Shown: positions 9,749 to 18,958 of the stretch, piece by piece | Layout of the letters: every line of letters starts with the position of its first letter | Position numbering within the stretch: position 1 is the first letter of the stretch | Source of the DNA: Arenimonas soli | GTDB taxonomy: Bacteria > Pseudomonadota > Gammaproteobacteria > Xanthomonadales > Xanthomonadaceae | Direction: 5' to 3' | DNA: 64,000 nucleotides | Assembly (NCBI RefSeq): GCF_014643775.1 | Contig: NZ_BMKC01000001.1 | Coordinates: 992,001-1,056,000 of the forward strand | The notes under the pieces: generated by a model | What the model was told of the DNA's origin: nothing | The model's input: only the letters and a program-made list of their open reading frames with translations | Database searches by the model: none | Made by a program: the position numbers and the translations under genes

Positions 9749-11356
9749 CTACATCCGGAAGACGCCGAAGCGGTCCTTTTCGATGGGGGCGTTGAGGCTG
9801 GCGGAAATGGCCAGGCCCAGCACGCGGCGGGTGTCGGCGGGGTCGATGATGCCGTCGTCCCAGAGGCGGGCGCTGGCGTAGTAGGGGTGGCCCTGGCGTT
9901 CGTACTGGTCGCGGATGGGTGCCTTGAAGCCTTCTTCCTCTTGGGCGCTCCAGGTCTTGCCGGCGCCTTCGATGCCGTCGCGCTTGACGGTGGCCAGCAC
10001 GCTGGCGGCCTGTTCGCCGCCCATCACGCTGATGCGGGCATTGGGCCACATCCACAGGAAGCGGCCGCCGTAGGCGCGGCCGCACATGGCGTAGTTGCCG
10101 GCGCCGAAACTGCCGCCGATGACCACGGTGAACTTGGGCACGTGCGAACAGGCCACCGCCGTGACCATCTTGGCCCCGTCCTTGGCGATACCGGCGTTTT
10201 CATACTTCTTGCCAACCATGAAGCCGGTGATGTTCTGCAGGAACACCAGCGGGATGTCGCGCTGGTTGCACAGTTCGATGAAGTGCGCGCCCTTGAGCGC
10301 GCTTTCGGCGAACAGGATGCCGTTGTTGGCGATGATGCCCACCGGGTAGCCGTGGATGTGGGCGAAACCGCAGACCAGGGTCTTGCCGTAGCGCGCTTTG
10401 AACTCCTGGAACTCGCTGCCGTCGACCACGCGGGCGATGACTTCGCGGATGTCGAAGGGCCGCCGGGTGTCCTTGGGAATGACGCCGTAGAGCTGCTCGG
10501 CCGGGAACAGGGGTTCGCGCGGCGCCTGCACGGCCACCGGCAGCTGCTTGCGGCGGTTGAGGTGGCGAACCACGTCGCGGGCGATCTGCAGCGCGTGGCG
10601 GTCGTTTTCGGCGAAATGGTCGGCCACGCCTGAAACCGAGGTATGCACGTCGGCGCCGCCCAGGGATTCGGCGTCCACCACTTCGCCGGTGGCGGCCTTC
10701 ACCAGCGGCGGGCCGCCCAGGAAGATCGTGCCTTGTTCCTTGACGATGATCGATTCGTCGCACATCGCCGGCACGTAGGCGCCGCCGGCGGTGCAGCTGC
10801 CCATCACCACGGCGATCTGCGGGATGTTCTTCGCGCTCAGCCGGGCCTGGTTGTAGAAGATGCGGCCGAAGTGTTCCTTGTCCGGGAAGACCTCGTCCTG
10901 CAGCGGCAGGAAGGCGCCGCCGGAATCGACGAGGTAGATGCAGGGCAGGTGGTTTTCCAGCGCCACTTCCTGGGCCCGAAGGTGCTTTTTCACCGTCATC
11001 GGGAAATAGGTGCCGCCCTTGACCGTGGCGTCGTTGGCCACGACCACGACTTCGATGCCATGCACGCGGCCGATGCCGGTGATGACGCCCGCGGCGGGCG
11101 CGGCGTCGTCGTACATGCCGCCGGCGGCCAGGGCCGAGAGTTCAAGGAAGGGCGAGCCGGGGTCGAGCAGGGCGGCCACGCGTTCGCGCGGCAGCAGCTT
11201 GCCGCGTTCGGTGTGCTTCTTGCGGGCCTTCTCGCCGCCGCCTTCGGCCACCTGGGCCAGGCGGGCTTCGAGGTCCCGGACGGCGGCGCGCAGTTGCGCG
11301 TCGTTTTCCTGGAACTGCGGGTCGCGGGGATCGATGTGGCTGCTGAGGATGCTCAT
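9749..11356 (-). CDS. mccB: Methylcrotonoyl-CoA carboxylase, carboxyltransferase beta subunit
   Basis: A 535-residue carboxyltransferase subunit that receives CO2 from biotin on MccA and transfers it to 3-methylcrotonyl-CoA. The whole length matches the acyl-CoA carboxylase beta family. It has the [13 protein letters not shown] segment near residue 115, the oxyanion-forming [10 protein letters not shown] near 190, and a C-terminal [14 protein letters not shown]. These are the signatures that separate MccB from propionyl-CoA carboxylase beta. It is the first gene of the minus-strand leucine operon and is insulated upstream by a strong bidirectional hairpin. Confidence 0.95.
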   Translation of the reverse strand: MSILSSHIDPRDPQFQENDAQLRAAVRDLEARLAQVAEGGGEKARKKHTERGKLLPRERVAALLDPGSPFLELSALAAGGMYDDAAPAAGVITGIGRVHGIEVVVVANDATVKGGTYFPMTVKKHLRAQEVALENHLPCIYLVDSGGAFLPLQDEVFPDKEHFGRIFYNQARLSAKNIPQIAVVMGSCTAGGAYVPAMCDESIIVKEQGTIFLGGPPLVKAATGEVVDAESLGGADVHTSVSGVADHFAENDRHALQIARDVVRHLNRRKQLPVAVQAPREPLFPAEQLYGVIPKDTRRPFDIREVIARVVDGSEFQEFKARYGKTLVCGFAHIHGYPVGIIANNGILFAESALKGAHFIELCNQRDIPLVFLQNITGFMVGKKYENAGIAKDGAKMVTAVACSHVPKFTVVIGGSFGAGNYAMCGRAYGGRFLWMWPNARISVMGGEQAASVLATVKRDGIEGAGKTWSAQEEEGFKAPIRDQYERQGHPYYASARLWDDGIIDPADTRRVLGLAISASLNAPIEKDRFGVFRM

Positions 11357-11402
11357 GCGCGGCGGTCGTTGGGCAATCCCCGGAGTTTAAGCGCCCCGGC
11401 AA

Positions 11403-11436
11403 AAAAAAACCGCCGGCACGGGGCCGGCGGTTTTTT
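11403..11436. terminator. Bidirectional rho-independent terminator
   Basis: Arms ACCGCCGGC (11409-11417) and GCCGGCGGT (11423-11431) form a perfect 9-bp stem with a 5-base loop, flanked by nine A on the left and six T on the right. It lies between the end of the first alanine-rich lipoprotein gene and the start of mccB, and would separate those minus-strand transcripts. Confidence 0.9.
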
Positions 11437-11451
11437 CAGGCCCTGGCGGGA

Positions 11452-11793
11452 TTATTCGTCGCCGGTGGCGGCCTCTTCGTCGGTGGTGATCGACTCGTCG
11501 ATGCTTTCGGCGGCGTCATTGACGGCTTCGGCAGTGGCATCGCCAACGGCCTCGGCGGCGTCTTCGATGTTCTGGCCAGCTTCGTCCATGGCGACTTCGG
11601 TGCGGTCGGCAGCGGCGTCCATGTCGGCGGCGGCCTCGTCGGCGGCAGACTCCATCACGTCCGCGGATTCCTCAGCGGCGTTCTCGATGGCGGCGCCGGC
11701 TTCGTCGGCTTCCTGCTCGGTCTGCGGGCTGCAGGCAGCGAGGCCAAAGGCCAGGGCGATGGCGGTGGCCAGGGCAAAAGTCGGATTACGCAT
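11452..11793 (-). CDS. Alanine/acid-rich small lipoprotein (paralogue 1)
   Basis: A 113-residue protein from the ATG at 11791-11793, preceded by GGGGAG. The signal M-R-N-P-T-F-A-L-A-T-A-I-A-L-A-F-G-L-A-A-C has a lipobox with Cys21. The mature chain is built almost only of Ala, Glu, Asp and small residues, with short A-A-D/A-A-E strings that should form long amphipathic helices. No catalytic motif is visible. It sits beside a second gene of the same design (11944-12327), each with its own terminator, so the pair looks like a tandem duplication under separate control. Function unknown; a Lpp-like or envelope-protecting role is a guess. Confidence 0.85.
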   Translation of the reverse strand: MRNPTFALATAIALAFGLAACSPQTEQEADEAGAAIENAAEESADVMESAADEAAADMDAAADRTEVAMDEAGQNIEDAAEAVGDATAEAVNDAAESIDESITTDEEAATGDE

Positions 11794-11883
11794 GGTGTAT
11801 CTCCCCATATAGGTGGTTGTCGCGACCGTCACGGTCGCCGTCGTGCAGCATACCCGTGTCGGCCGCCCTCGGTGCAATTCCGG

Positions 11884-11918
11884 CAAAAAAAACGGGTGCG
11901 ACCTTGGTCGCACCCGTT
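11884..11918 (-). terminator. Rho-independent terminator (minus strand)
   Basis: Complementary arms at 11892-11903 and 11906-11917 (ACGGGTGCGACC and its complement) form a 12-bp hairpin. On the minus strand it is followed by eight T (the A-run at 11885-11892). It ends the transcript of the second alanine-rich lipoprotein gene. Confidence 0.9.
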
Positions 11919-11943
11919 CTTCAACGCGACGGCCGAGCCAGGC

Positions 11944-12327
11944 TCAGTACTCGTCGGCAGCCTCGTCGGCCGCTTCTTCAGCGGCGTCGGCGGCGTCTTC
12001 GGCCACTTCTTCCGCCTGCTCGGCCAGGTCGGCAGCGGCGTCAGCCATTTCTTCGGTACCGGCAGCAGCGGCGTCGGCAGCGGCTTCGGCGGCCACGTCG
12101 GCGGCATCGGAAGCGGCATCGGCCGAATCGGCGGCAGCGTCCGCGGCGACGTCGGTGGCAGCGTCGGTGGCGGCAGCGGCGGCGTCAGCGGCGTCGGCGG
12201 AGGCGTCGGCGGCGGAAGCGGAAGCAGCGGCTTCTTCGGCCGAGTCGGCCGCCTGCTCAGCCTGGTTGGAGCAAGCCGCCAGGGCCAGGCCCAGGGCCGT
12301 GGCGAGCAGGATCTTGTTCAGGGACAT
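11944..12327 (-). CDS. Alanine/acid-rich small lipoprotein (paralogue 2)
   Basis: A 127-residue protein from the ATG at 12325-12327 with GAGGAA upstream. M-S-L-N-K-I-L-L-A-T-A-L-G-L-A-L-A-A-C is a lipoprotein signal with Cys19. The remainder is roughly half alanine, with Asp/Glu/Ser at regular spacing in repeating A-A-D-A-A/A-E-E-A-A patterns and no aromatic residue except the final Tyr. It would be a long, highly charged helical lipoprotein. It resembles the neighbour at 11452-11793 in layout but is not closely alignable outside the signal. Function unknown. Confidence 0.85.
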   Translation of the reverse strand: MSLNKILLATALGLALAACSNQAEQAADSAEEAAASASAADASADAADAAAAATDAATDVAADAAADSADAASDAADVAAEAAADAAAAGTEEMADAAADLAEQAEEVAEDAADAAEEAADEAADEY

Positions 12328-12518
12328 GGGTGAATTCCTCGTCTGGACGTATGGGAAATCTGAAACGTGTCCTTCAGCACACGGACACGTCGGCAAAATC
12401 ATGTCAGGAACTGAACGGGAGTCAAGCATTCGTTTGTTTTAACTAAATTTGAACGAATCCGTGATGCCGGGGAAACAAGGTTTCTGAGTGGCCCCGGGGC
12501 GTGCCGGGGCCCGCGGGC

Positions 12519-13694
12519 TCAGGCCAGCTCGATCGCCAGGGCGGTCGCCTCGCCACCGCCGATGCACAGGGCGGCGACGCCACGCTTGCCACCGCGGCGC
12601 TTGAGCGCATTGACCAGGGTAACGACCAAACGCGCGCCGGAAGCACCGATGGGGTGGCCCAGGGCGCAGGCGCCGCCGTGCACGTTGAGCTTGTCGTGGG
12701 CGATGCCCAGTTCCTTCATCGGCGCCATGGCGACGACGGCGAAGGCTTCGTTGACCTCGAACAGGTCGACGTCCCCGACCTTCCAGCCGGCCTTGTCCAG
12801 GACCTTCTGGATGGCCGCCACCGGTGCGGTGGTGAACCATTCGGGTTCCTGCGAATGGGTGGCGTGCGCGACGATCGTGGCGATCGGTGCCAGGCCCTGG
12901 GCCTTGGCGGCTTCTTCGGAGGCCAGCACCACGGCGGCGGCGCCGTCGTTGATCGACGACGAGGCGGCGGCCGTGATGGTGCCGTCCTTCTTGAAGGCCG
13001 GGCGCAGGCTCGGGATCTTTTCGATGTTGCAGCGGCCCGGCTGTTCGTCGGTGTCGATCACGGTGTCGCCCTTGCGGCCGGCGACCGTGACCGGGGCGAT
13101 TTCATCCTTGAAGCTGCCCTCGGCCTGGGCAGCCAGGGCGCGGCGCACCGATTCGGCGGCGTAGGCGTCCTGCTGCTCGCGGGAAAAGCTGTACTTGTCG
13201 GCGCACATCTCGCCGAACACGCCCATGGCCTGCTTGTCGTAGGGATTGACCAGGCCGTCCCAGGCCATGTGGTCAAGCATCTCGGTGCTGCCGAACTTGG
13301 TGCCGGTGCGCGAGTTCATCAGCAGGTGCGGGGCGTTGGTCATCGACTCCATGCCGCCGGCGACGACGACGCTGGCCGAGCCGGCCTTGATCAGGTCGTG
13401 GCCCATCATGATGGCCTTCATGCCCGAACCGCAGACCTTGTTGACGGTGGTGCAGCCGGCCGAGATCGGCAGGCCGGCGCCCAGCGCCGCCTGGCGGGCC
13501 GGGGCCTGGCCCAGGCCGGCGGGCAGCACGCAGCCCATGATCACCTCGTCGACCTTGTCGCCGGCGACGCCGGCCTGTTCAACCGCCGCCTTGATGGCGG
13601 TGCTGCCCAGCTGCGTGGCGGGCACGCCGGTGAACTGGCCCAGCAGGGCCCCGAGGGCGGTGCGCTTGGCACCTGCGATGACGACCTTGGACAT
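12519..13694 (-). CDS. Acetyl-CoA C-acetyltransferase (thiolase)
   Basis: A 391-residue thiolase starting at the ATG at 13692-13694, with GGAG seven bases upstream; the earlier in-frame start at 13727 lacks this. The nucleophilic cysteine is Cys88 in N-K-V-C-G-S-G. The catalytic His is in G-H-P-I-G-A-S-G and the second Cys in A-L-C-I-G-G-G. The length and the N-K-V-C-G-S-G-M-K-A block match biosynthetic/degradative acetoacetyl-CoA thiolases. It would cleave acetoacetyl-CoA derived from leucine breakdown, or act in ketogenesis or polyester pathways. It faces the serine hydrolase gene divergently. Confidence 0.93.
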   Translation of the reverse strand: MSKVVIAGAKRTALGALLGQFTGVPATQLGSTAIKAAVEQAGVAGDKVDEVIMGCVLPAGLGQAPARQAALGAGLPISAGCTTVNKVCGSGMKAIMMGHDLIKAGSASVVVAGGMESMTNAPHLLMNSRTGTKFGSTEMLDHMAWDGLVNPYDKQAMGVFGEMCADKYSFSREQQDAYAAESVRRALAAQAEGSFKDEIAPVTVAGRKGDTVIDTDEQPGRCNIEKIPSLRPAFKKDGTITAAASSSINDGAAAVVLASEEAAKAQGLAPIATIVAHATHSQEPEWFTTAPVAAIQKVLDKAGWKVGDVDLFEVNEAFAVVAMAPMKELGIAHDKLNVHGGACALGHPIGASGARLVVTLVNALKRRGGKRGVAALCIGGGEATALAIELA

Positions 13695-13796
13695 GGTGAC
13701 TCCGGAATCGTTGAGGTAGTCGGACATTATAAATGGGTGGCCGGGCGGGGTGGGGCTTGGCGTTTTCCGGGGAGTGCTTCCGGGGAGGGGCTGAAT

Positions 13797-15773
13797 ATGC
13801 GATGGCTCGGTCTGCTTGGTCTTGCTCTGGCGTCAATGAGTGTCGGGGCCGCTGACGCTCCTGCCGGACCGGAGCGCTTGTCGGAGAGCCGGCAGGAGGC
13901 CACGCCCGCAGGAACCCGGTTCATGGCGCCGGCCGGTTGGCGCCTTGTCCGTATCGAGGGAGGGCTCGTCCTGGCTCCGCCGGAGGACGGGTCGCACATC
14001 GTGGTGATCGACGTCCCCGGCGCCGATGCCGGCGAGGCCGTGGCGGCCGCCTGGGAAGGGTCGGGGCTGGCAATGCCCTGGCCGGTCAAGCTGTCCGCCG
14101 AACAGGCCCCTTACGACGGCTGGGACCTGATCCATATCTTTGATTACGACGTGCCCAAGAACGAGCGCCGTTTCGTGACGGCCGCCGCCCACCGGGCCGC
14201 CGGGCAATGGACCGTGGTGCTGTTGAGCATGGACCGCGCCGTACTGGAGAAACGCGGCGGCGAGATCGCGACGATCGGCGACCAGTTCCTGCCCAAGGGC
14301 TACGAGCGCGAAAACTTCGCGGACCGGCGGCCGCACCGGCTCGACCAGGCCCGGCTGGACCAGCTTCGCGCGTTCGTCCGCGAATCGCAGGCGGCCTTGC
14401 AGATTCCCGGCATCAGCATCGGCATCGTGCAGGACGGCGAGGTGGTGATGGCCGAAGGCTTCGGCGTGCGCCAGCTGGGCAAGGACGCGCCTGTGGATGC
14501 CGACACGCTGTACCTGGTGGCTTCGACCACCAAGGCCATGACCACCCTGATGCTGGGACGGCTGGTGGATGCCGGCAAGCTGCAGTGGCAGGACCCGGTT
14601 CTCGGGCTCATGCCGGGCTTCGCGCTGGGCGACGCCGCCACCACGGCCAGGGTGAGGGTCGAACACCTGGTCTGCGCGTGCACCGGACTGCCCCGCCAGG
14701 ACTACGAATGGCTGATGGAGTTCCGCGACGCCAGCGCCGATTCGACCCTGGCTTCGCTGGCGAAGATGCAGCCGACCAGCGGATTTGGCGAGCTTTACCA
14801 GTACTCCAATCCGCTGGCTTCGGCTGGCGGCTACGTGGGTGGCCACGTGTATTCCCCCGGCGTGGAAAAGGGCGCGGCCTATGACCGGGCCATGCAGGAA
14901 CTGGTGTTCAATCCCTTGGGCATGACCCGGACCACCTTCGATTTCTCCCAGGCCCAGGCCGGCAACCACGCCCGTCCGCATGCCCTGGACATCGACGCGG
15001 TGAACGTGGTCACCGGCATGGACGTCAACTACGCGATCAGGCCGATGCGGCCCGCGGGCGGCGCCTGGAGCAGCGTCAACGACATGCTGCGCTACGTGCA
15101 GCTTGAACTCGACCGTGGGCTGCTGCCCGATGGCAGCCGGCTGGTTTCAGAGGCCGTGATCGATGAACGGCGCAAGGCCAAGGTCGCCATCGGCAACGAA
15201 GGCGCTTACGGCATGGGCCTGATCGTTGACCGTCGCTGGGGCCTGGAGGCGGTTGGCCACGGCGGCAGCCTGTTTGGCTACAAGAGCAACATGGTGTGGC
15301 TGCCCGAACACGGGGTGGGCGCGGTGATCCTGGCCAACTCCGACCAGGCCAGTCCGCTGCTGGGCCCGTTCCAGCGGCGGCTGATCGAGCTGCTGTTCGA
15401 CGGGGTCCCTGAGGCCGCGGCCGAGGTTGAAGCCGCCGCGCGAACCGAGCAGGAGTACCTGGCCTCGCAGCGTGCGGGCGTGGAACGGCCGGCCGGCCAG
15501 GAGGCCGCCGCGGCACTGGCCAACCGCTACCACCATCCGGCCCTGGGCGAACTGGCGGTCAGGCGGGAACCCGACGGACGGCTGGTGTTCGACTTCGGGG
15601 AATGGTCGAGCGAAGTGGGCTCGCGCGTCGAATCCGACGGCGCCCAGACCTACGTGATGTTGCGTCCGTTCTTCATGGGGCGGGCGTTCGTGGTGGTCGA
15701 GAAAGTTGATGGCAAGGCCACGCGACTGGCCTTCCGCACCAACCAGCAGGAATACATATTCCAGGCCCGGTAA
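13797..15773 (+). CDS. Exported serine hydrolase, beta-lactamase/D-alanyl-D-alanine carboxypeptidase family
   Basis: A 658-residue protein starting at ATG 13797 behind a strong GGGGAGGGG site; the same frame stays open for 1.3 kb upstream only because of high G+C. A signal peptide (to about residue 19) is followed by a region of about 150 residues of unknown fold. The class C/esterase-type serine hydrolase domain has Ser243-Thr-Thr-Lys246 (SxxK), Tyr336-Ser-Asn338 (YxN) and His488-Gly-Gly490 (HxG), so all three catalytic boxes are present. A C-terminal beta domain (about 530-658) resembles those found in such peptidases. The substrate is unknown; a periplasmic peptidase or esterase is likely. 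Confidence 0.88.
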   Translation: MRWLGLLGLALASMSVGAADAPAGPERLSESRQEATPAGTRFMAPAGWRLVRIEGGLVLAPPEDGSHIVVIDVPGADAGEAVAAAWEGSGLAMPWPVKLSAEQAPYDGWDLIHIFDYDVPKNERRFVTAAAHRAAGQWTVVLLSMDRAVLEKRGGEIATIGDQFLPKGYERENFADRRPHRLDQARLDQLRAFVRESQAALQIPGISIGIVQDGEVVMAEGFGVRQLGKDAPVDADTLYLVASTTKAMTTLMLGRLVDAGKLQWQDPVLGLMPGFALGDAATTARVRVEHLVCACTGLPRQDYEWLMEFRDASADSTLASLAKMQPTSGFGELYQYSNPLASAGGYVGGHVYSPGVEKGAAYDRAMQELVFNPLGMTRTTFDFSQAQAGNHARPHALDIDAVNVVTGMDVNYAIRPMRPAGGAWSSVNDMLRYVQLELDRGLLPDGSRLVSEAVIDERRKAKVAIGNEGAYGMGLIVDRRWGLEAVGHGGSLFGYKSNMVWLPEHGVGAVILANSDQASPLLGPFQRRLIELLFDGVPEAAAEVEAAARTEQEYLASQRAGVERPAGQEAAAALANRYHHPALGELAVRREPDGRLVFDFGEWSSEVGSRVESDGAQTYVMLRPFFMGRAFVVVEKVDGKATRLAFRTNQQEYIFQAR

Positions 15774-15884
15774 GCGAAATGGGGTCGGCGGCGGTGTACC
15801 GAAGGTCACTGGCACTTCCGGGAGCCGCGCCGGGCCTGCCGGGTGCGCTTGAATGCGCATCCCCCCAAAGGCAGGAAGTTTCCC

Positions 15885-17207
15885 ATGACGGCCCTCGATT
15901 CCCTCGGTCATCCCCTTTCCGGCGCCTCGCCCCGTGCGGCGGCGCTTTACGACGCCGCGCTGGCGCAGCTGCAGTGTTACCGCGGCGACCCGGTCGCCAC
16001 GGCCACCGAGGCCGTGCAGGACAGCCCGGGCTTCGTGATGGGCCATGCGCTTTTGGCCTGGCTGTATCTCACGGCCTCGGAGACGGCGCCGCTGGCGCTG
16101 GCGCGCGAGTCGCTGCAGACCGCCCGGGCCCTGCCGGCGACGCCGCGCGAACAGGCCCACCTGCAGGCCGCCGGCGACTGGCTGGATGGGTCCTGGCACC
16201 AAGCCTCGCGCCGCCTTGAAGACCTGAACATCGCCCACCCCCGCGACGCGCTGGCGCTGCAGATGGGCCACCTGCTCGACTTCTTCAACGGCAACTCGCG
16301 CCTGCTGCGCGACCGCATCAGCCGCGCCATGCCGGCCTGGTCCGAAGCGATGCCGGGCTACCACGCCGTGCTGGGCATGCATGCCTTCGGCTTCGAGGAA
16401 GCCGGCCAGTACGACAAGGCCGAAGCGGCCGGCCGCCGCGCCGTCGAGCTCAACCGCCACGATGGCTGGGCCTGGCACGCGGTGGCGCACGTGATGGAGA
16501 TGCAGGACCGGGTGGACGAGGGCATCGCCTGGCTGGGCCAGGACCCGGCGGCCTGGTCGGAAGAAAGCTTCTTCGCGGTGCACAACTGGTGGCACCTGGC
16601 GCTTTACCACCTGGAACGCGATGAAATCGAACGCGTGCTGGAACTCTTCGACGGCCCGATCTTCGGCCACGGCCCGGCCTCGGCGCTGGAGCTGGTGGAC
16701 GCCTCGGCCATGCTCTGGCGCCTCCAGCTGCGCGGCGTCGACGTGGGTGACCGCTGGGCCAGGGTGGCCGCCGCCTGGGCCCCGCAGGCCGGTGCCGGCT
16801 GGTATGCCTTCAACGACGTGCATGCCGCCTTGGCCTTCGTCTGCGCCGGTCGCGACGACCTGCTCGAGCAAGTGCGCGAAGGCCAGCGCCGGGCGATGGC
16901 CGGCAAGGGCGACAACGTCATGTTCACCGCCGAGGTAGGCAACCCGCTGCTTGAATCGCTGGTGGTGCTGGCCCGGGGCGAGCACCGCGCCGCGGCCCGC
17001 GGCCTGCGCGACGTCCGCCGCATAGCCCACCACTTCGGCGGCAGCCACGCCCAGCGCGACCTGATCGACCTGAGCCTGATCGAAGCCTCCCTGGGCAGCG
17101 GTGACCGGGCCCTGGCCGAAGCCATCGTCGCCGAGCGCGCGGCGATGAAGCCGGGCCGCGCGAGCACGGCCGGTTTCCTCAAGCGGGTGTGGAACCAGGC
17201 GGCTTAG
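15885..17207 (+). CDS. Tetratricopeptide-repeat protein, TTC38-like
   Basis: A 440-residue soluble helical protein from the ATG at 15885 (AGGAAG just upstream; an earlier in-frame start at 15843 adds 14 residues). TPR-like helix pairs run throughout, with a central conserved block [13 protein letters not shown] and [16 protein letters not shown] followed by N-W-W-H-L-A-L. These are the hallmarks of the TTC38 family shared by bacteria and animals. No enzyme activity is established for the family. It lies convergent with isovaleryl-CoA dehydrogenase; the ends overlap by 4 bases. Confidence 0.85.
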   Translation: MTALDSLGHPLSGASPRAAALYDAALAQLQCYRGDPVATATEAVQDSPGFVMGHALLAWLYLTASETAPLALARESLQTARALPATPREQAHLQAAGDWLDGSWHQASRRLEDLNIAHPRDALALQMGHLLDFFNGNSRLLRDRISRAMPAWSEAMPGYHAVLGMHAFGFEEAGQYDKAEAAGRRAVELNRHDGWAWHAVAHVMEMQDRVDEGIAWLGQDPAAWSEESFFAVHNWWHLALYHLERDEIERVLELFDGPIFGHGPASALELVDASAMLWRLQLRGVDVGDRWARVAAAWAPQAGAGWYAFNDVHAALAFVCAGRDDLLEQVREGQRRAMAGKGDNVMFTAEVGNPLLESLVVLARGEHRAAARGLRDVRRIAHHFGGSHAQRDLIDLSLIEASLGSGDRALAEAIVAERAAMKPGRASTAGFLKRVWNQAA

Positions 17208-18361
17208 CCGCGGTCTTCGAAGAGCTCGCGACCGATCAGCATGCGGCGGATTTCATTCGTGCCGGCGCCGATGGCGTACAGCTTGGCGTCGCGCAGGATC
17301 CGGCCGGTGGCGTATTCGTTGATGTAGCCGTTGCCGCCCAAGGCCTGGATGCCTTCCAGGGCCACCTGCACGGCGCTTTCGCTGGCGTGCAGCAGGCAGC
17401 TGGCCGAATCCACGCGGCTGGCGTGGCCGGCGTCGAAGTCGCGGGCCACCTGGTAGGCGAAGGCGCGGGACGACTGCAGCGCGGTGTACATGTCGGCGAT
17501 CTTGCCCTGCATCAGGCCGAAGGTGCCGATTGCGGCATCGAACTGTTTGCGCTCGCGCACGTAGGGCAGGGCGATGTCGAGCGCAGCCTGCATCAGACCC
17601 AGCGGGCCGCCGGTCAGCACCAGGCGTTCGGTGTTCAGGCCGCTCATCAGGACCTTGACGCCCTGGTTCACTTCGCCGAGGACGTTTTCGGCCGGGATTT
17701 CGCAGTTTTCGAACACCAGTTCGCAGGTGTTCGAACCCCGCATGCCCAGCTTGTCGAGCTTCTGGGCGGTGGAAAAACCCTTCATGCCCTTTTCGACGAT
17801 GAAGGCGGTCATGCAGCGCGAGCCCGCGTCCTTGCCGGCGGTGCGCATGTACACGACCAGCACGTCTGCCTCGGGGCCGTTGGTGATCCACATCTTGTTG
17901 CCGTTGGCGACCCAGACCCCGTCGCGGAGTTCGGCGCGGCAGCTCATCGAACCCACCACGTCCGAACCGGCGCCCGGCTCGGACATCGCCAGCGCGCCCT
18001 TGGCTTCGCCGCTGCACAGCTTGGGCAGGTACTTGCGACGCTGTTCGTCGCTGCCGTTGGCGTACAGGTTGGCCACGCACAGGTTGCTGTGCGCGCCGTA
18101 GCTAAGGCCGACCGAACCCGAGGCACGGGAGACTTCCTCCATCGCCACCAGGTGCGCCAGGTAGCCCATTTCCGAGCCGCCGAATTCGGCGGGCACGGTC
18201 AGGCCCAGCAGGCCCATTTCGCCCAGCTTGGGCCACAGGTCCTGCGGGAACGCGTTGTCGTGGTCTATCTGCGCCGCGCGCGGGGCGATTTCGCTGTCGG
18301 CGAAGCGCCTGACAGCGTCACGCAGCGCATCGAGGTCTTCGCCCAGGGGAAAGGTTCGCAT
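17204..18361 (-). CDS. Isovaleryl-CoA dehydrogenase
   Basis: A 385-residue FAD-dependent acyl-CoA dehydrogenase that converts isovaleryl-CoA to 3-methylcrotonyl-CoA and feeds the MccAB carboxylase encoded 6 kb downstream. It has the acyl-CoA dehydrogenase signatures [10 protein letters not shown] (about 125-134) and Q-A-L-G-G-N-G-Y near the C-terminus. The I-V-D-specific [13 protein letters not shown] places the catalytic Glu on helix G, as in human IVD. The final [15 protein letters not shown] is also typical. It lies 12 bases downstream of a membrane-protein gene, itself just after leucine dehydrogenase, so the three are probably one operon. Confidence 0.95.
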   Translation of the reverse strand: MRTFPLGEDLDALRDAVRRFADSEIAPRAAQIDHDNAFPQDLWPKLGEMGLLGLTVPAEFGGSEMGYLAHLVAMEEVSRASGSVGLSYGAHSNLCVANLYANGSDEQRRKYLPKLCSGEAKGALAMSEPGAGSDVVGSMSCRAELRDGVWVANGNKMWITNGPEADVLVVYMRTAGKDAGSRCMTAFIVEKGMKGFSTAQKLDKLGMRGSNTCELVFENCEIPAENVLGEVNQGVKVLMSGLNTERLVLTGGPLGLMQAALDIALPYVRERKQFDAAIGTFGLMQGKIADMYTALQSSRAFAYQVARDFDAGHASRVDSASCLLHASESAVQVALEGIQALGGNGYINEYATGRILRDAKLYAIGAGTNEIRRMLIGRELFEDRG

Positions 18362-18372
18362 GCTTGTCCGAA

Positions 18373-18957
18373 TTAGGTTGCGAGGAAGATCGTCGCGACC
18401 AGGCCGACGACGAGCAGGATCAACAGCACCGTCGCGACCTTGTCGCCCGTGGTCGCCTTATAGCGCACGTCCGGTGTCGAACGGATGATGGCGGCGTAGT
18501 CGGGCTGCAGGATGCGCTGGCCTTGCCCGCACCAGATCAGGTACAGGATGTAGCCATGGAGCAGGGTACCGACGGGGACGGCGAACAGGCCCAGGCAGGA
18601 CACCGGCGTGCCCACGTACTTAACCCAGGGACGCAGCGTCCGGTAGCCGTAAGCCAGCGCCCCGAAAAACAGCCCAAGGATCGTCAGCGTGGCCATCAGC
18701 GGCACCGATCGATCCAGCACTTGCGCCTCGAGGGCCCCGTAGGAGATGCCCATGGCCACGGAGCCAAGCGAGACCAGGGCGGCGAGCCCGAACAGCAATC
18801 CGACCGACTTCAGCTGCCGCTCGTGCCGGATGTGCTTCTGGCGGACGACGACGAAATCGCTGGCGGGGACCGGGAGGTCTTCCGCCAGCGGCAACGGCGG
18901 CGGCAGCGGCGGCGGGCCGCCGCCGAACGTGGGTTCAATTCGTCGGCGGCCGTCCAT
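18373..18957 (-). CDS. Predicted four-helix membrane protein
   Basis: A 194-residue protein with a proline-rich cytosolic N-terminus (P-P-P-L-P-P-P-L-P) and a basic segment ([10 protein letters not shown]). Four hydrophobic helices follow at about 48-70, 84-105, 116-140 and 170-190. A polar loop between helices 3 and 4 ([12 protein letters not shown]) recurs in uncharacterised inner-membrane proteins of this group. I do not recognise a named family. It sits one base after the leucine dehydrogenase stop and 12 bases before isovaleryl-CoA dehydrogenase, so it probably belongs to that operon; a role in amino-acid movement is only a guess. Confidence 0.8.
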   Translation of the reverse strand: MDGRRRIEPTFGGGPPPLPPPLPLAEDLPVPASDFVVVRQKHIRHERQLKSVGLLFGLAALVSLGSVAMGISYGALEAQVLDRSVPLMATLTILGLFFGALAYGYRTLRPWVKYVGTPVSCLGLFAVPVGTLLHGYILYLIWCGQGQRILQPDYAAIIRSTPDVRYKATTGDKVATVLLILLVVGLVATIFLAT

Positions 18958-18958
18958 T

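Noticed and set aside
12501-13796. Plus-strand open frame upstream of and in frame with the serine hydrolase, reading through the thiolase region
   Set aside because: It is antisense to the complete thiolase gene and has no family character; the real start is the ATG at 13797 with a strong ribosome site and signal peptide.
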